Shown: positions 61,045 through 64,000 of the stretch, one piece after another
Layout of the letters: each line of letters starts with the position of its first letter
How positions within the stretch are numbered: position 1 is the first letter of the stretch
Source of the DNA: Mactromeris polynyma
Lineage: Eukaryota; Mollusca; Bivalvia; Venerida; Mactridae
Assembly: GCA_032209605.1 (NCBI GenBank)
Contig: JASFXZ010000032.1
Span: forward strand, 5,767,722 to 5,831,721
Reading direction: 5' to 3'
DNA: 64,000 nt
Program-made: the position numbers and the translations under genes
Notes under the pieces: model-generated
What the model was told of the DNA's origin: nothing
The model's input: only the letters and a program-made list of their open reading frames with translations
Databases searched by the model: none

Positions 61045-61100
61045 TTTATAGCAACTTGCGGTTAAGGGTTCCTAGGTTCGAGCCCCTCTGTGTTCACAAA
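61045..61100 (+). mobile_element. tRNA-like SINE fragment
   Basis: 'cggttaagggttcctaggtt' with B-box 'aggttcgagcccc'; short remnant. Confidence 0.3.
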
Positions 61101-61384
61101 TAAAGTTTCCAAAACTCGTTAGTTTTTGTTTGAAATTTTGTACCGCGAAGTTTATGATGTTACAGAACGGTACCCCCTGACATGCATTTAATTATTGGTA
61201 CATGATAAAAGAAAACACGAGGTCAATAACCGTACCAGAAATTATCAACAGTTTGTTCAAAACCGCTGGCATGATACTTGGAAAAACGTACAGGCATATT
61301 GTACACGTTATTTTCCAGTTCTCGTACGCAAAAGTTTGTTTTTTTGCATAACATACGACAGTCTGATGGTGACATTTCAGCTTC

Positions 61385-61580
61385 AAGAACTTGCGAAGTT
61401 GCAAGCATGATATCATCAAGTTGAAGTCGTGAATTCGTGAAGCCAAAATCGTGAATTCGTGAAGTCAAAATCGTGAATTCGTGAAGTTAAAATCGTGAAT
61501 TCGTGAAGTCAAAATCGCGAATTTGAGAAGTTAAAATCGTTATTCATGAAGTTAAACTCGTGAGTTCATGAAGTCTTTCG
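61385..61580. repeat. 22-bp minisatellite, copy 2
   Basis: About eight units of gtgaattcgtgaagtcaaaa tc, the middle ones nearly identical. Both loci are introduced by 'tggtgacattt(c/a)agcttca'. Confidence 0.8.
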
Positions 61581-61824
61581 TAATAAAATCCCATTTTGTT
61601 ACAGTTAACAATAGTTGGCGCCATATTATTATACGTTAAAGAAACCTGATATAAACGTTAAATGCCAGTTGTGTTGTTGCGTGGGAGTTTGATGCTGTTT
61701 TTAAACGATCCATTGAACTAACCAGTGTAGCTGGGATAGCAATCAGTATTAACATGGTCTTCCACAAACAACTGACAACTTCCCCCACAGATGTGCAGCA
61801 CCAGTGACCTTGGATGTATTATTT

Positions 61825-61925
61825 TCAGTCAAATTCTCACCGAGAACATAGACTCACCCAGAGATAGAACCTCCAACTTCCTGATTATATGCCGAGTGCT
61901 CTACCGACTCCGCACACCGGACGGG
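61825..61925 (-). mobile_element. tRNA-derived SINE, tail type 2
   Basis: Reverse strand: gagtcggtagagcactcggc, B-box-like 'ggaggttctatctc', tail 'gagaatttgactg'. Confidence 0.6.
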
Positions 61926-61968
61926 TCGTAAATGTCCGGAAAAGGACGAAGAACAGACCACGGTACTA

Positions 61969-62260
61969 CCTTTTTCGGCACATGGTTTTGCTATTTGCAT
62001 ATGAGTGTTGTGTAAACCAATCTAATCTTACGTTAACCAACAAGGCAATTTCTCTACAACAGAACAACGTTTGTAACCTTGACGCGGATTGGTTAACTTT
62101 CGATAAAGGGTACGTCACCTTACCGAAATACTACCGAAATCCAGTTTGGATCTGGAGTGACCAGCAATCGTAACATCTCGGCATTGTTTATGTTGCACAA
62201 CAAATCCTAACCTTCAAATTGCGCCAACAATCTTTTTTCAAGACCTTTCTTGTTTATCTG
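61969..62260 (-). mobile_element. About 300-bp dispersed repeat (family E), copy 4
   Basis: Reverse-oriented copy with ggatctggagtgaccagcaa and gcgccaacaatcttttttca. Confidence 0.75.
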
Positions 62261-62579
62261 TAATAGTTTCGTTTAACTATCATAACTATACTGTTGACAG
62301 TGAGGGCATCGACCCATTTCCGGCTGCAATCTGTTACGTACTTCAAGATATATGTTACTTACAAGATCACAGAAATATCTACTGTTGTGACTCAGTACTA
62401 TTAATTAATATGAATCAACTGTAATAACGAACGCACCACGTGACACCCATTTGTTCATTTTCTCTACTTTCATGTTTAACTACGTAAATGTCGTAATGAC
62501 TTAACCGCTTTTCAATGGTATTACCTTCATCTTGTGTTTTATATTGAAGGCGCCCTAGCACAAAACCCCTCAGAGAACT

Positions 62580-62765
62580 GATATATACAGAGTAACCTAT
62601 CGTGAGTGGCCCCTGTATTCTTCAGCAACAACCTCTCTTCAACAATGTAATGAATTTTCTCGCTGTTAAAATACGACCAATTTAACCTATTTAGAACAAC
62701 CTCTCTATAACAACCGAAGTTGGCATCTTCCAAAGTGTGTTGCTAAGGAGAGGTGGCACTGTATG
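62580..62765 (-). repeat. Family B element, reverse
   Basis: Contains cagcaacaacctctcttcaa and agaacaacctctctataaca, ending 'ggagaggtggcactgta'. Confidence 0.55.
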
Positions 62766-62804
62766 TGGATATATAGAAGCGTAACATTAAAGTAAGATGT
62801 TAAA

Positions 62805-62987
62805 ATACAGTTAAATCGCAATAATAAGACCATCATTGGTACCCTTGAAAACTGGTATTCTTATTGAGGTGGTCTTAATATTGAGATTGAATAAAGAGCA
62901 AAACAGTGAAAGTGTATTTGAAAATTGTGTTTTTAATTTTGAGGTGGTTTTATTATTGAAGTGGTCGTTAAGATAGGTTTTACTGTA
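62805..62987. mobile_element. Family A element
   Basis: tacagttaaatcgcaataat start and taggttttactgta end, with the usual interior motifs. Confidence 0.6.
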
Positions 62988-64000
62988 CAGTTAATATAGA
63001 CGAGGGTATAAATTACAACTAATACCACAAGCGGCAACATCATTTTCACCTATGTACGATGTTATTATAAATACCATAAATAAATACCATACAAATAACA
63101 TGTCTCTGTTACAAAATAGTTTGTACAAAATTATGAGTTTCGGGATTCATTACACGCTATCCTGTGAACGTACCTAAGGCAGTTATTAATCAATTGTAAG
63201 TTTCCGGTACCCATACCGACCGACAAAATGACCCAGCACAAATTGTTCCGGGTCTTCCGTGCTCGATATTGCGAGTCTTTTCCCAGTTCGTAACATGTGT
63301 AGGCAGAAACAATACCTACCGATCCACCATCAATCTATTGTGTGCCACGGTACTGCAAACAAACGCTTATTACGGATGGTACTGTGCGTGTTTTGTAATA
63401 ACGAGCGCACACACATATGTTCAAGAAATCAAACGATGCAATTGTTTTAATTATCCGCTCTGACATGAGGTGTTGGGCGTTACTTTGGAAACAAAAACAA
63501 TGTAATTGTACGATAAGAAAAACACCAACCCTAAAACGAGGCTGTAATGCAAAACGCTAGAAACTAAATGTTAGGCCGACCTAAATAGATTATTTTTGTG
63601 GTACCACGACCCACGATACTTGGCGAGATTCAGTATGTTGATATTCCAGATTTTGCGTGCATGCATTTGTTAAAAACTGGACATTTAACGCCAAGAATCC
63701 TGCATGGAAGAACAATAATGTGAATGGAGCAATTGACGTAGGTTGGTCGGGTCACCGTAAACAAACAATTCATCAAGGATGACCTTAAAAGAAATTCAAG
63801 ACATTCCAACAATTGTTTTATTCTTGTAAAAATTATCACATGATCTCCTACTCAAATATCCATACGATAACCATTTAAAATGAATGTGTACCATGTTTAT
63901 TTTGACTGCCTACCAGAAAACCATCGTGAGTCTTAACCCGTTTTTGTAGATGTAAGCTTATAAGTAAGATAAAATGGTCAGTTTCCATCAGACTGTGACA

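Larger units (their letters stand above)
54146..64000. other. Upstream region, repeat-rich
   Basis: Probably contains intron 1 and the start exon of the second four-span gene, not identified. Otherwise family A, B and E repeats, two minisatellite loci and SINE relics. 62990-64000 shows nothing recognisable. Confidence 0.45.

Overview
The window is ordinary eukaryotic nuclear DNA: AT-rich, intron-bearing genes with GT..AG splice sites, AATAAA signals, long introns, tRNA-derived SINEs, a non-LTR retrotransposon fragment and many short inverted-repeat (MITE-like) elements. The repeat style (AAGGGAGATAACT-type motifs, 'cagtaaaacctca' elements, short tRNA-SINEs) and the intron-rich gene structure suggest a mollusc, most likely a bivalve. 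That assignment is inference; no species marker is present. There is no prokaryotic operon, CRISPR array, rRNA or credible functional tRNA gene.

Five genes can be reconstructed with reasonable confidence, all on the minus strand. (1) 4704-13384: a small five-exon gene of about 113 codons that I do not recognise. (2) 20205-23001 and (3) 27706-30116: two tandem cyclophilin B-like peptidyl-prolyl isomerases (208 and 204 aa) with the same four-exon layout and identical intron phases. (4) 34477-40484: a complete 315-aa four-span membrane protein whose cytosolic tail carries three PPxY motifs. (5) 45447-53766: a paralogue of (4), missing its first exon, with one PPxY motif. The cyclophilins and the four-span proteins are therefore two neighbouring local duplications. 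Weaker plus-strand candidates are an exon at 14305-14434 with faint lipoyltransferase-1 resemblance, first-exon-like stretches at 31673 and 37338, and an ORF at 58995.

Between and inside the genes nearly everything legible is repeats. The commonest is a 140-190 bp near-palindrome with 'tacagtaaaacctca...tgaggttttactgta' ends, in about 14 copies. Others are a 'gagaggttgttg' dispersed family that has expanded at 60148-60725 into a 32-bp minisatellite; a ~300-bp family with four copies in 9 kb (53.2-62.3 kb); two copies of a ~330-350 bp inverted-repeat element lying beside exons; a GC-rich 228-bp foldback at 25167-25394; several hAT-like and other terminal-inverted-repeat elements; and two SINE groups distinguished by their 3' tails. 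One MITE at 40979-41393 is interrupted by another element with a clear 7-bp target duplication.

No new multi-gene system is evident. The most worthwhile leads are the tandem PPxY four-span pair, the divergent cyclophilin copy, the unrecognised five-exon gene, and the nested and expanding repeats.
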